Below, one piece after another: positions 1 to 12,100 of a DNA stretch of 64,000 nucleotides. Every line of letters starts with the position of its first letter. The stretch's first letter is position 1. Source of the stretch: Pseudophaeomoniella oleicola (taxonomy: Eukaryota; Ascomycota; Eurotiomycetes; Phaeomoniellales; Phaeomoniellaceae); contig QWDQ01000047.1 of the NCBI GenBank assembly GCA_003868215.1, positions 1-64,000 on the forward strand, given 5' to 3'. The position numbers and the translations under genes are program-made. Under the pieces are notes generated by a model. It was not told where the DNA came from. It did no database searches and worked only from the letters and a program-made list of their open reading frames with translations.

Positions 1-75
<75 letters not shown>

Positions 76-77
76 CC

Positions 78-113
<36 letters not shown>

Positions 114-131
114 AAAAAAACCAAAAAAAAA
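1..131. repeat. Poly-C tract followed by A-rich stretch
   Basis: About 110 nearly uninterrupted C residues (two short breaks near 73-79) run into two A runs at 112-131. It is not a telomeric TTAGGG-type repeat. Such a long C homopolymer at the very start of the window could be a genuine low-complexity tract or an assembly-edge artefact; the sequence cannot tell them apart. Confidence 0.8.
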
Positions 132-617
132 CCGAAACAAATTACATACGAAAACCTCTTTTCTCTTACCTACCCTCCACCACCCACCCACGCTCATCAC
201 CCCAGTTACCAGTCAGTCCATGTGTGAATGAATACCTAGGTACTAATCTTACTCAGGCAAAAAAAAAAAAAAGAAAAGAAAAAAAGAATAAGAAGAAAAA
301 GAGGAAAAAGAGAAAGGGAAAAAGTAAATACTGCGTTTGCTGTACTTTATAAAAAGCCTGTATAATTATATTAGAGATAGTACTTAAGGTACATACATAC
401 CTAGGTACGTAACGTATCTTAAAAGAACACTTCGTTGACTGACCTAGGTGCCTAGATAGGTACCTACCTGGCTTGACCTGACCTGACCTGACCAGCCACA
501 TACACCACTCACGAGCACAACTCATCTCCATCTTCCCCTGAGAGCCAGCTCAGCTCAGCCCCGACGCTACCCGACGCAACCTAGCCAGGGGACAGGAAAC
601 AAGATACGGGAGGCATG

Positions 618-642
618 CTCTCTCTCTCTCTCTCTCTCTCTC
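618..642. repeat. CT dinucleotide microsatellite
   Basis: About 12 uninterrupted CT units in intergenic DNA. Confidence 0.9.
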
Positions 643-3477
643 CTCTGGGAGCATTGTGACGAAGGGAGATAGATTGGGTGAGTGTGGTAGGTGCCTAAAG
701 TTATTGGATGTTGGGTTGTTGTTGTTGGAAGTGTTTTAGGAGGAGAAAGATGAAGAGGATGGAGGAAGGAATGTCAGACTGCTGTCGTCAATACTAAGAG
801 ACGTCCGAAGACGGACCGAATACGGACCGAATCTCAGTTATGCTGCCCATTGAGGTAGCTATCACCATCTCATTGTGCTATTTCACGTCTTTCATAATGT
901 GAATGGTCACGAACGCTTCATGCTTGTACGTCAAAGTAGCACTGCATGTAGAGATGGGCAACGCTGGTAACATTGTTATGTGGAACCATTCGCATGAATG
1001 TGGACAGGCGTATCGTCTTCTGGAGGCCCGTCGAAGCATTCCCTAGTCTGCCTGTCTGACGGATTGAGAAATTCAGTCCCTGATCTGACAGAATCAGTCT
1101 GTACGACTCTCTCGAGCCCCCCCAAACCCCCGGAAGAACCAGAGTACCTTCTCTGGGGAAGCACAATCCTGGGTCCAAAATAGGGGAACTCCTGAGATTT
1201 TCACATGCATTTGTACTTACTAATAGAGCTGAACGTTGATAGCGACGGAGAAGTCGCTAGTCAAGTAACAAGAGCCCGGCGAGATTCGGTCTCAGATACT
1301 CAAACAGTTGCGTGATAGATGCATCGTTCATCAACTTCAGTATTATTGGTAGAGGCTGTAATGCTGTGACCACTGCAGTTTCACCCCGGGCCCTCTAAAT
1401 GTATCTCGCTAGCTGTTATTGGAATGCATGCGAATCGAGTCACACGGCCATTCCGACGAAGTGTTTTCGTTTGATATAGGAGTTTCCATAACATCCGTTA
1501 TGCACTGCGACCACCCCTTTTGTTCTTGTAGAAAGACGGCAAGGAAATTACCAAATGTCGAATTAAATCATCTTGTAGGTGACCTATTGAACTTTGAGCT
1601 TGTGATAGTGGTGGCAAACACCAGTGAAAACCAACGGACGGAAGCGGCACGCAGTGAGGATAGGAGGGAGCTAAGCCTACTAGAGCTGCTGCTGCTGTCG
1701 TTGTTGCGGTTATGTGAAGATCCAACCCGCAGAGAGGGCGAGAAATCACCGGATTCATGTGATGGTGAAAAGGCTACTGAGGACCTCTGTAATTAACTCA
1801 TTAGTTGCATGCGACATAGCTACACCAGCACGAGATGTTGATGGTGATTCGGACATCATCGCAATGGCGGAGGTGGTGTTATGAGTACTGAGGCAACAAT
1901 CCCGACTTACGAATCATGACCCGTTCGTTGATATCTAACAGATGGGACAGCAAGGACAGACATTCAGATAGAGGGCAATCACAGAATGACTGGCTAAGTG
2001 CTGTGCAATGATTGCTCCAGGGAATCTTTCAGCATTACCTTTCAGGGCATTATCTTAGTCGGTCAATTGCAAATTGAGATACGTGACCGGTATCTTTAGT
2101 GTAGGTGATAGTGACTGCTGGTCTGGGGCACGCTTACGCAGACGTAGTGCGTGCCTTGGGGGTCGGCTCGAGCACTACCGAACCCTCGCTTGCTCTCAAG
2201 TTCTTTCTGATATGAGACTAAGATTGAACTTGAATGGCGATGTTGCTCGTCTGCCTCATTACCATCTGGAACGATGTTAACTTAGCAACTGTATTGTATC
2301 TCAGTTCGAATCGTACTACGTGATACCGTAGTAGATGGCCTCAAACGATGATCTGTTGAGGAGCCGTTCCGCCCCGGTTCGAATCCATTGGGTTCCACGA
2401 ACGGACCCCCAAGTACCGTGTTTGTTCGGGGCTCAGTGGTTGCAATCTTGGGAGGGTGACGATCAAGACACTTTTTGGGGCGCTGCTGCATGGATCGATG
2501 ACACACATCTTGACTACGCTTTCCAATTTCTGCTTGCTGGGAGCCACTCGTGTGTGAAAATTTGACGATCTCCAACACACCGACGCCGTCGATGCCGGTT
2601 TTGGATAGTTCAGTCGATGCCAAAACACCACTCCACCCCCACCTGTCGAGTTGTCATTTTTGACCCTTTTCTTCCTGGACACTGCGGTCGGCAGTTGCTC
2701 TAGAGAGCGGGTTGTGTATCATTACGTCGCCAAGTGGCATACCACATAATCCTCCACTGACTGACCCACAATGCAATGTGGCCCACACACTTCGAGGTCG
2801 TAGCTCGTGAAGCGGTACTTCGAGGAAGTCGGCTTGCCGTTTATCCATTGTTTTGGAGGCAGTGACACTCATGCAATACTGTTGTACCTCGGGGTTCTTG
2901 GGGTCCTTGTTCGGCATACCGATGAGGACAAGACCATTGTCAGACGAGATCGGCGATGGGCAAAGTGGAAGGGCTTAGGAGATTATGTTGGCAACGAAGG
3001 ATGCTGGATACGGTAAGTTGCGTTAACAACCTGGCCGCCAGCAGAGAAGAACAACAACAAACCATACGGCAGCACGGCTGGAGTATGAACAGGGTTCTTT
3101 TCGAGGTGTTGTAGTGGATGCTCCCGATTCGATGATTAGATCCTGACGTCTCAGCATCTTCAACGAAAGCGGGTCGATCTCCGATGGGAAAGGACTACTG
3201 TAGACGACTAAGTAGGAGGGTCTCGGGGTACCAAGACACAAGAGACAACGACAGCGAGAGTCTAGTTACCATCGCTCGTCACCTGTCTGCTCTGGGAGGA
3301 AAAGCGATGATGGAGACTACATGGTGTTGTACACTGTAAGGTCGCAATGGAATTGGCTGCTGGGATGTGTTGTGTGTCTCGGTGCGTGTATTATGTGGTG
3401 TGAGAGGACAGACCGCGTGGTGTGATGAAACAGGCCAGAATCCATTTCTCTGCGCTCGCTTGCCTCCGAGCCTCTCT

Positions 3478-3529
<52 letters not shown>
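3478..3529. repeat. CTA trinucleotide microsatellite
   Basis: About 17 perfect CTA units. The tract runs directly into TACGTAGTAC-type palindromic DNA. Confidence 0.95.
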
Positions 3530-3900
3530 GTACGTAGTACTACATAGATTAGTTATTAAGTATCTGAGATGCAATATATCTGCATCGCATCACAGGACGG
3601 ACGGACGGACCAGCGTACTGTACCGTTGAGCCGTACTTCGTAGTACTACGTACAGACAATCGATCGCTAGGTAGTAGTCTCCTCGTAGTGTAGCGTACCG
3701 TACATACTACAGTACATCGTAGTAGTAGTAGTCGTAGTAGTAATAGTAAATAATAGTCATCCCTACAGTATCACCCGTGAGCATCCAGATCGTTGGGTCT
3801 CCGGCGTATTCCGTCGTTGCTTTTTTGCATTTCGCTTACTACGTAGTACGTAGTACAGTTCTGCAGTAACGTACTCTGTAATTAGTACTACGTAGTCGGT
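3530..3900. repeat. Cluster of TACGTA/GTAGTAC palindromic motifs
   Basis: Copies of ACTACGTAGTAC-like self-complementary motifs occur near 3530-3546, 3641-3653, 3836-3860 and 3885-3897, mixed with GTA-rich DNA at 3718-3750. They resemble the motifs at 5036-5072, 8955-8994 and 50850-50877. No gene covers them. Confidence 0.7.
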
Positions 3901-4160
3901 GGGTTTGGAGAGATTGAGATCTGTCTGGGCGAACCACAGTGAATACCTTACCATGGTACAATACATTACACCACCATTACCTGATCCATCGCACGGTTAC
4001 AGTTACTGCAGGAAAAGCCGATCATTGGCGATTCCATCCATCGCATCAAGATCCATCATCAAGTATCATACCCTGCAATATCACAATCTCACAATATCAC
4101 AATATCGTACCATGGCACAGCTCGACGGTACCTAGTAACTTACTCGAGTATTGAAAAGAA

Positions 4161-4204
4161 CAAAGGCAAAGGCAAAGGCAAAGGCGAAAGCGAAAGCGAA
4201 AGAG
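4161..4204. repeat. Hexamer tandem array (AAGGCA/AAAGCG)
   Basis: Seven or so 6-bp units, drifting from AAAGGC to GAAAGC along the array. Confidence 0.85.
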
Positions 4205-6151
4205 AAGAAATCCACCCACCCTTCGCCCTCTCGTCTGCACCTGCTTCTGCAACCTGTACCCTGCGAGCTGCACCATCATCGTCTGGCCTTTTGTGGAGGT
4301 CAACCCTTTGGGCTCCGAGCCACGAACATGGGTCGATTCAACCTTGTCCTGTCTGGTATATCCAGCCCATACTCGATATGGCAGTTCTTGGGTTGATCCG
4401 CTTGGGAAACTTAGATGAACAAGCGACAAAGAGGACAAGGCGTGGAGGGCGAAGAGAGGCGTTCCCATCAATCTAATGCGCTAATTAAATGCCTTTTTGC
4501 CTCTCGATCCCTTTCCGGGGGGCAGCCATAGTCGAATTCTTTCTACAGTACGCTCAATATTTCTCTTCGGTCATGAGGGCGATCCGGGCAGAAAGAGAAC
4601 TTCGCCGAATACGAGTGCATAAGTTAGAAGCATGAACGTGTCACCCAATGAGAGGATAAGACGATTTTGATGGAATACGGGCGGGTCGTACCTGAAAACG
4701 GTTACTGTTCCCTGTCAAGTTGAGATTCAGATCGGCATCGGTGGTGGCGCGCGACATCGAAGGTTGGATCTACAATATCTAACCGTTATGGGGACTTGAT
4801 CTTCCGCCTGGCTCGCTGGGAAGATGAGGTTCTCGCCCAGCTCATTCCATACAGCGTGCAGCACCCATTCTAACAGCAGCGGGGGTTGCCTCCCCACTAT
4901 AGCCATTGTAATGGACTCGTGATGGTAGTATCGCAAGCCGGCAACAATGAACCAGGAGATTGCCGACATGGGCCCGCCGCCTCACGATGAAACCCGTAGC
5001 TCTAAAGAGTAAGGATACAGTGGTGCACTGCCAAAAGTACTACTACGTAGTACAGAGTTGTACTATGTAGTACATAAGTGATACACTACGCGAGTACGGC
5101 ATCTTGCATCCGAATGCCATGATGCAACCTGTATCATGTTGTTCGTGCTAACCTAGAACCAAATCATAGGCCGGAAAGCGAAATTAATATTGGCTTGAAA
5201 GACCATCCACGTTGGTGCTAACGAACTGCATCTTCGGCACGAGATGTCCTGTCTTGTGAGATTCTGTGCATTGCTCTTTAGGTTCCAGATCCTTGCCCTT
5301 AGACTTGCCTCTTCCGGTTTGCCTCTTGTGCTTTTTGTTTTGCGTGGAGTGGAGTGCGATACCAACCATGTTGAGCGTGTTATATACCACACCTGTCAAG
5401 GTATATCATTTTCATAACATGTTACGACGAGGAGAGAATGCTGACCAGGAATCTACCTGGTTTGGCTGATAGTTGATTGGTTTCCACAGCTGTAGTTGGG
5501 GCAGTCCCACCGCTCTTGCTGAGGGAGAGCTTTGAAACGAATCGCGATGGAAAGCAGCAGTACAACAACATAAACCGAGTTGACAAAACTTTTTGGATCA
5601 TTTCGCAAAGGAGCGGAAGTCGAGGAAACCCTCATCCCCGTATATCATAGCCTCATAAACATCCTCGGTCGGAATACCTATAGCCATGATATCACAGCCG
5701 CGCAACAGCCCCCAGCCAACAGATCCTCGTAAAACAAAAAGCAAGCGCCAACCATTCTCCCAAACCTGATTCCAACCCTATCATATGCACGTAACTATAT
5801 GATATGAATGATGATCCGCAGAAATTTTGGATCCATTGCGCCGTTTGTCCCTGTCCAGCCCAAACAAGCCTCTGATAAGGCGTGGTATCTCTAAAAAGAA
5901 GTAATGGAAGGAGATAAATGCTGCGAAGCGCGCTAACTTGGAATCATTTGGTAGAGACCATCTGTGATAGGACAGACGAATCGCGGAAATACTGATGAAG
6001 AAAAATTCCCTTTCAACAAGGGAAGTATCGTTTTTCGATCTTGATGCTGTGTAGCGAAAGGTGTCATTACTTGCAGAATCTGTTCGTCCATGCTTCGCGT
6101 CGCATGGCCGGTTTGCTGCGTAACTGATCCCCTTGTAAGCTCTGCTGAACA

Positions 6152-7748
6152 CTAGTCGTTTTTGGGTCGCAAGTTTGAGCTTCCAATGGACTTGTTGGCT
6201 CCGTTCTTGCGAGTGAGTTTAGCGTAATGTAGGCCACAAGCGTTGCAGAGCGTCCTGGCACCATCGGGACCTCGCCTCCATTCTGGAGTTTCGGCACGGT
6301 TACAGCTATGGCATCTGCCAGGCGGAGCAGCCTTCTGTATCAATCCGTTAGCAGAGCAGAGTGTCAGGACGATCCATGAACCTACGCCTCGCCTCTTCTT
6401 CGCATCACTTGTGGCGAAAGCACCTTTGTACTCGTCATGATAACCGTTGGCCTCATCGGGGAATACCTTGCTATGATAAGCTCGGTTCCTCTCGTCAACG
6501 AGTGCTTGTTGCTGGAAGATGACCGAAGTCCTTATACGTTCCAAGCCCACATGCAGGCGGTGTGCATGCTTCATCATGTCTTCAATCTCCGCTAAAGGTG
6601 GTAACGCATCGAGCGGAAACTCAGACCGCTGATTCTGATGCAAACGGGCTGCATAGACCTTAGAGAAGTCAAGAATCCGCCCAGAGCCTTCTAGCACCTG
6701 CAATTGATCAGCATTCAAGAAACATGTCTGGAGGGGGAAAAAACCATCGTACATCGTTGAATGCCATTTCTGATTCATATATATCCAGATGTCGTTTGAC
6801 TGAGTCAGTGTGACCTTGACCTGGTGCTATTGGTGGAGGGTACTTCTGTGGGCTGTCGAATTTCCAGTTGGACGAGAATGGCCGACCAGCCTCTTCTGAT
6901 GGAGGCAACGCCGGCGGAGGATGCGATGGTGGTATATTGTGGGAGAAAGAGGACCTGAACGAACCATAGCTCGTAGGAGACGTTGCTGGATTGGAGCCAA
7001 ATCCGTTACCTATTACAGGTGATTGATTTGGAGCCCCAATAAAATTGGAAGACACTGCTGTACGAGGTGATCTGGGCGGCCCATAAGGCTCTGCTGCTCG
7101 GCTTCGGCTATCAGCTCCATTCACGGCGGAAAAGCTTCCTGCCCGCTGTGTCTCCTGCTGTTGTTGACTTTGATACAACGGAGGAGGTTGAGCCATAGCG
7201 GGTTCCCGAACACTTGACGCTGATGCCGGCTGAGCAAATGGGTTCGGAGGACCCTGGGGACCCCCGAGAGAAGGCCTTGGGGGAGGGGCTGGCCCTGGCG
7301 CAACTGAGAGTGGTGCCGCTGGCTCAGGAGGGGGAGGTGGAGGGTGCGCAGGCCCTTGATAGGGTAACGGATTGTTTGAGAGCGCCTCCTTGATCGAAGG
7401 CAATGACTGCCGACCGGCTGATTGATCCCCTTCATCTTTCGTCGTCCGTCTTGAGTCCGGGGGTGAGATATATCCGGTACCCGATGCTGAGCCGGTTGAC
7501 GAAGAATGATAGTATGACGGTGGGCCAGAATGCGTTGCTGCCGGGCTGGGTAATTGAGTGCCCGGCATATTGATACTCGAGATCGAAGGATACTTTGGGT
7601 GCTGTTGGATCTCCTCCTCGTGCGTTCTGTCCATCCTCAACGATCCCAATGGAGGCAATGTACTCCTATTGCAGACGATTAGTGATCGAGCCTTTTGCCG
7701 AGTCCCCGAGCGAACATACCTCGGTCTGGTGCGATCCTCAACTTCCAT
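6152..7748 (-). CDS. nsdD: NsdD-type GATA transcription factor
   Basis: Predicted 478-aa nuclear regulator. The proline-rich, disordered N-terminal half carries the motif SLPSIKEAL. The C-terminus has one GATA zinc finger, C-x2-C-x18-C-x2-C at about residues 426-451 (CHSCNRAETPEWRR), and ends in SSNLRPK, as in Aspergillus NsdD and Neurospora SUB-1, which control sexual development and repress conidiation. I place four exons: 7720-7748, 6753-7665, 6386-6697 and 6152-6334. The introns are 7666-7719 (54 bp), 6698-6752 (55 bp) and 6335-6385 (51 bp); all joins keep frame. The first and last introns are stop-free multiples of three. I chose the ATG at 7748 because the open frame continues upstream only to a GTG at 7796; an extra 5' exon is possible. 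The family is well known; the function in this species is inferred. Confidence 0.9.
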
Positions 7749-8542
7749 CTTCCCCAGAGACACACCCGCCAGAGAGATCAGGGTTGATATAAGCACGACT
7801 CACGCCCAATCATGCAGTGAGACCACCTGCTGAAGGTTGTTACGAGTGCTGACGGTAGATCCGAGACAATCGTCAGGCGGTTTAAAAGCAGGGCAAGCAA
7901 GGTTCTGGGCGACGAAGCTCTGGGTGACGGTGATGTGACTGTAGATATCCTTCCTCGGTGCTTCCAAGTCTTTCCACACTGAAATCAAGTTCGACTTCTC
8001 CAGCCTTGACGTTGGTCGCGCGGTCACCGTGAAACACTGCGATGGAGCATCCCACGAATTTACTGCTATTCAGCTTCACCCTGATATCTGTTTGTGATAT
8101 GATGTTGGAAATCGAGAGGGCGGCGAAAGTCGGCTTCGATGCAACGCTCACTTTGAAAGGAAGAGCAGAAAGGGAAACGAAATGAACAATTCGAAAGAGC
8201 CCGGCGACAGGTTCCAGAATTATGCAATAGCCAAAACGGTCGGCAAGTGGACAGCGTGAGAGGTAGTCCAATAGATTAGAAGATCGACAATCCGAGAATA
8301 AAGAGATCGATTTGGGGGGGGGGGGTTGATCGTGCACTACAGCACCATAGCACAAAGCATCGAGCATATGGCAGGCGAAAAGTCGTACTATGTACAGGTA
8401 GGTATGTAATTACTTACGGCTGGCAGGTTGAAAGAGAGGGGGAATTGTGCTGATTTGAAGGACTTGCGGCGTTTGCCAGATACGATACATGGTACTTGAG
8501 TAGATCGCTAAGCTACTGTAGTCCACTCCCCGTCGCAGCGAG

Positions 8543-8572
8543 GCAGTCGCAGTCGCAGTCGCAGTCGCAGTC
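8543..8572. repeat. GCAGTC hexamer array
   Basis: Five consecutive GCAGTC-type units, with a degenerate continuation to about 8580. Confidence 0.9.
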
Positions 8573-8994
8573 ACAGTCCCAGGCCCAGTTTCCAGGTTCC
8601 AGTCCAATGAAAGAGAGAACCGGGATGTGCGTATGTCCACCGCACAGCGCATAGGCCGAGCGAGCTCCCCGTAAGGTAAACAGTGGGAAGGCGAAACGGC
8701 CTGATGGGTTGCTCGGCGGACTCCTCTTAGGTAAGGTTTTGATCGTAGATTCATGGCCATGGTAGGCTTCGAACCATGCCTCAGTTGGGAATAAATGGAG
8801 GCCAGATTAGGAGGAATCTCAGTCTGTCATCGACGATCGGAATATGCGAGGCTTTTGGTTAAGGGTAATGGGAACTTAGTGGTGCATGGGGGTGGAACTG
8901 ACGAATGACAATGACGCGGAAAAGTCCCATTGCAAGCCTAGGGACCAGCGAGAGTTACTACGTAGTAGGTATGGATAATGGGTACTACGTAGTA

Positions 8995-9180
8995 TCGGTA
9001 TTGGGTATGGGTATGGGTATGGGTACTGGGTATCCGTAGTAGGTTATGGGTATGGGTATGGGTTATGGGTACCAGCGAGCCAGGTAGGAGGAAGGTATGG
9101 GATGGGATGGGATGGGGTGGTGGAGGTGCGGTATCGGTATCGGTAATGGTTATGGTTATGGTAATAATGGATGGTACCTA
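8995..9180. repeat. GGGTAT/GGTTAT-rich low-complexity tract
   Basis: Irregular repetition of GGGTAT, GGTTAT, GGGAT and GGTATC units, flanked by TACTACGTAGTA motifs at 8955-8994. Confidence 0.8.
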
Positions 9181-12100
9181 ACCTAGGTAATGGTAATGCG
9201 CTTGTGCATGGTTTGAAGCTTGCCTTTCCTTTTCATTGGAGTTTACCGTAACCAAACCATAGGGGTACAAGTCACAGGTCAGGTCATTTCCCAGCAATGC
9301 AAAAATGATGCGAGCTCACCAGTCCACGAGGAACTGACTTGATTCCAAAAGCCTGTACAAGTGGATCGCCAATTTGGTCATACTGCTACGGTCTCATACC
9401 TAGCCGTCGACAAAAGGACAAGAACGTCCTGCTCTGCATCGTTGGAATGGGAGTCGGCTTCAGTAGTCGTGAATTTAGGGTTAAAAGAAGATGCAGATGT
9501 GCAACACGAACGAGTTTCGTTTCGGTAATCCGTCGCATACACAGGTATGGTATCGTGATATAATCAGCTGAGCCCTGCTCATCGAGCAAATGACTACGGC
9601 AGATATTCCTGTTACCAACAAGTCCCAGAATCACGACGGGATCGATCAATGATTTGCGAGACTAAGTCCCCTATACACAAGTTTGAAGCGTAGTAACAAT
9701 GTGCTCGCCCGGGGGGGTTAATGCATGGGGTTCACCTGAATTGGGATAGGTACATGCTGCATCTTTAGCTTCAGATGGGATGCTCGGGAGTCGACAGAAG
9801 TCAGATCTTGCCTCCCCCGGAACCTTACTGTGACATTTCTCATTTGCCTTGGGACTCATTAGGACCTTCAACCTTCAACCTTCAACCTTACCCTGACGAT
9901 CTTTACGAAGAACAGATCAATGATCCTACCATTCTTAGGACCTTGCCTCTTACCCTTAAACAGAGACTTCTCCGACTGGGCGCAAGGATCTTATTACATG
10001 ACTTGGCTTCAGTGTGATTCGATACCACAAACTTAACAAAAAACCCAGTTTGAGATCTGCTTGCCTGCTTTTAATAATCGAACTGCCAATCGTATTCGGA
10101 ATATAGGCGAATTTCCCTAGGAATCGGTCAATGACAGGCTCCATTGTTGCACTGACTCGCTGGAATGTGTCAGAATCTCACGCGGCTCGCCTGCTTTTCG
10201 GCTTATATCTGGCCTGACTGCTCTTCGAAGGGTTCTAGACTTCCTTATGCAATGCGCAATACGCGCGTTTCGGCTTGGCCAGTTCGTTGAACGACCTGGT
10301 CTCGAATCGAAGAGAGACTAGGAAGTTTCCGGCTTCCTGTGACGGCGTGAGAACATTGCGCCAGTGATCGGAGTTCCATATGTGTAAGTAATTTGCAGAC
10401 CACGGACAGCACAGGGCATCGAAAGGGAGAGGTAATTAAGGTGGTTTGCAGTCAGAGACGTGATCAGTATCTTGCCCCAATGGGCTGTTACTACTTGGTA
10501 GTAGTGATACCCAGGACCTGTCACAGGACATCGTATATTAGGTAAAGATACCTGGTCTTTCTTTTTCAGCGTAATTATATAAGGTACATACTGTAGGACT
10601 GTTGAAATCATGGAACATAGGAGTTCTGCGTAATTAAGGTGCGGGCACTCGGTGGGAGGAGGAGCAGGTTCGCCCGCCTCGAGGCCTGCGAGATGGAAGC
10701 TTGAGGTTCGGCTAAACCTAAGTGCCTAGGAGCACACGACCCTTGGCCCTGAAAAGCCTCGATCTGACCCTCTTCGATCATCGTATGGGGATCAGAAAAG
10801 CGTATCTAGTTACACTACTAAGCGGAAAAGCCCACATCCAAGCAATAACTGTGTCATAAGCCTGAATCCAGTCGATCGATGTCCTCCTTTCATGACTCAA
10901 GTGTTGATGCCTTCGAAACAAAGAGCTCTGCATCGTCTAGTACGCTCTGAAGCAGCATCAGATTGGCTATTTCGTCCAGCCGAAATCTACAGTGACATGC
11001 CAGTTTAACGCTCTGCACTATTACCTTTGTTGGAATGATTGTTGTTGTTGTTCGATCGCGATGCGTCGAGAGCAAGACACGTCGAAGTTCTCGGGTCCCT
11101 AGGTCCATGACCTCCCGTTATGAGGAGGTGTTGCACTAAGTAATGATGCAAGTCGCGATCGGTTTGCCACAGTGCTCACATACCACCGCCATCGTCGAGG
11201 GTGGAATCATTGTCCATACTACAGCGGCAACATGCTATAAGCGAGATCTACTAGATTAGATAAAGACATCGTTTTACATAGTATGTAGTAGATCGTACAC
11301 ATGTGGATCTGAGGTTCTCGAGAAAAAGCGGTCTGCCAATCTCTTCGTCTCAGTTGAGCAGTCTCTACGCCTCATCGCATTCCAGCGTGAGTGCCGAAGA
11401 ACTGGAGGAGGCGATCGAGTAGCGTTGGATAGGTAGGAAAGCTGAAACTATGGAACTGGACTGGACATTTGGACCACGCCGTACCTGAGCTTCGCCTAGA
11501 CTCACCACCCTCGATCTCGTCACTATATAACAAAGAAGGCTCGAGCACATTATACACATCATCTCCCGAGTATTATGCCAGTATATACGCTGGATACCTA
11601 CAGAGGTATGTATTTATTCACTTACCTTATAGAGAAGATATGACCTTTTTCCGGTCAACGAATGAAAAAGCTTTCGAGCTGGAAGGCTTTATGCCACAAG
11701 GAGTATGTATGCACTGGTGCGGGTACTACATCCCCGGCTAAGGAAGATCTCACATCTCACAGCTTCAAAGCGAGATCGAACAGACTAGTGGCTAAGCGAC
11801 GAGCCGTTTGTTCGGCTTAGATCCCAGATTGGGCAGTTGCTGCATGGAGGCGACGAGGCGAACGGCCATAACGTTAGCGAAATTACTACTACGGTAGCTA
11901 CCTGGTATCCTGTACTATTACCACAGCAGAGTCTAACGGCAGCTGCCGAACACATCCGATACGGCACAACGGATGCGCTGGATCCTACTACGGTACTAGG
12001 TAATTATATGAGCACATGATTGAAGAGAATGTGAACAGTAAATACCTAGCAAGGAAGAGAGACCTCACCGTCACACATTGAGAGGACGGCGGGGAGAGAT

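Larger units (their letters stand above)
132..6151. other. Gene-poor, low-complexity intergenic region 3' of nsdD
   Basis: No reading frame here shows a recognisable domain, a family-like composition or a convincing exon chain; the longest are about 125 codons with erratic composition. The region holds an A-rich stretch (260-330), a tandem TGACC-type pentamer (471-493), a CT microsatellite (618-642), a CTA microsatellite (3478-3529), GTA-rich and TACGTA-palindromic DNA (3530-3900, 5036-5072) and an AAGGCA/AAAGCG hexamer array (4161-4204). It lies downstream of nsdD, so part may be 3' untranslated sequence. Confidence 0.6.

Noticed and set aside
1419-1796. 125-codon open frame
   Set aside because: No motif, odd composition, no exon partners; likely chance.
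2340-2420. tRNA-like B-box (GGTTCGAATCC) near 2375
   Set aside because: No matching A-box, acceptor stem or anticodon arm can be drawn around it on either strand.
7882-8367. 161-codon minus-strand frame upstream of nsdD
   Set aside because: No domain and no splice join into nsdD that improves the model; more likely promoter or leader sequence.
8760-8790. Minus-strand GGTTCGAAGCC resembling a tRNA T-loop
   Set aside because: No cloverleaf or A-box in the right position.
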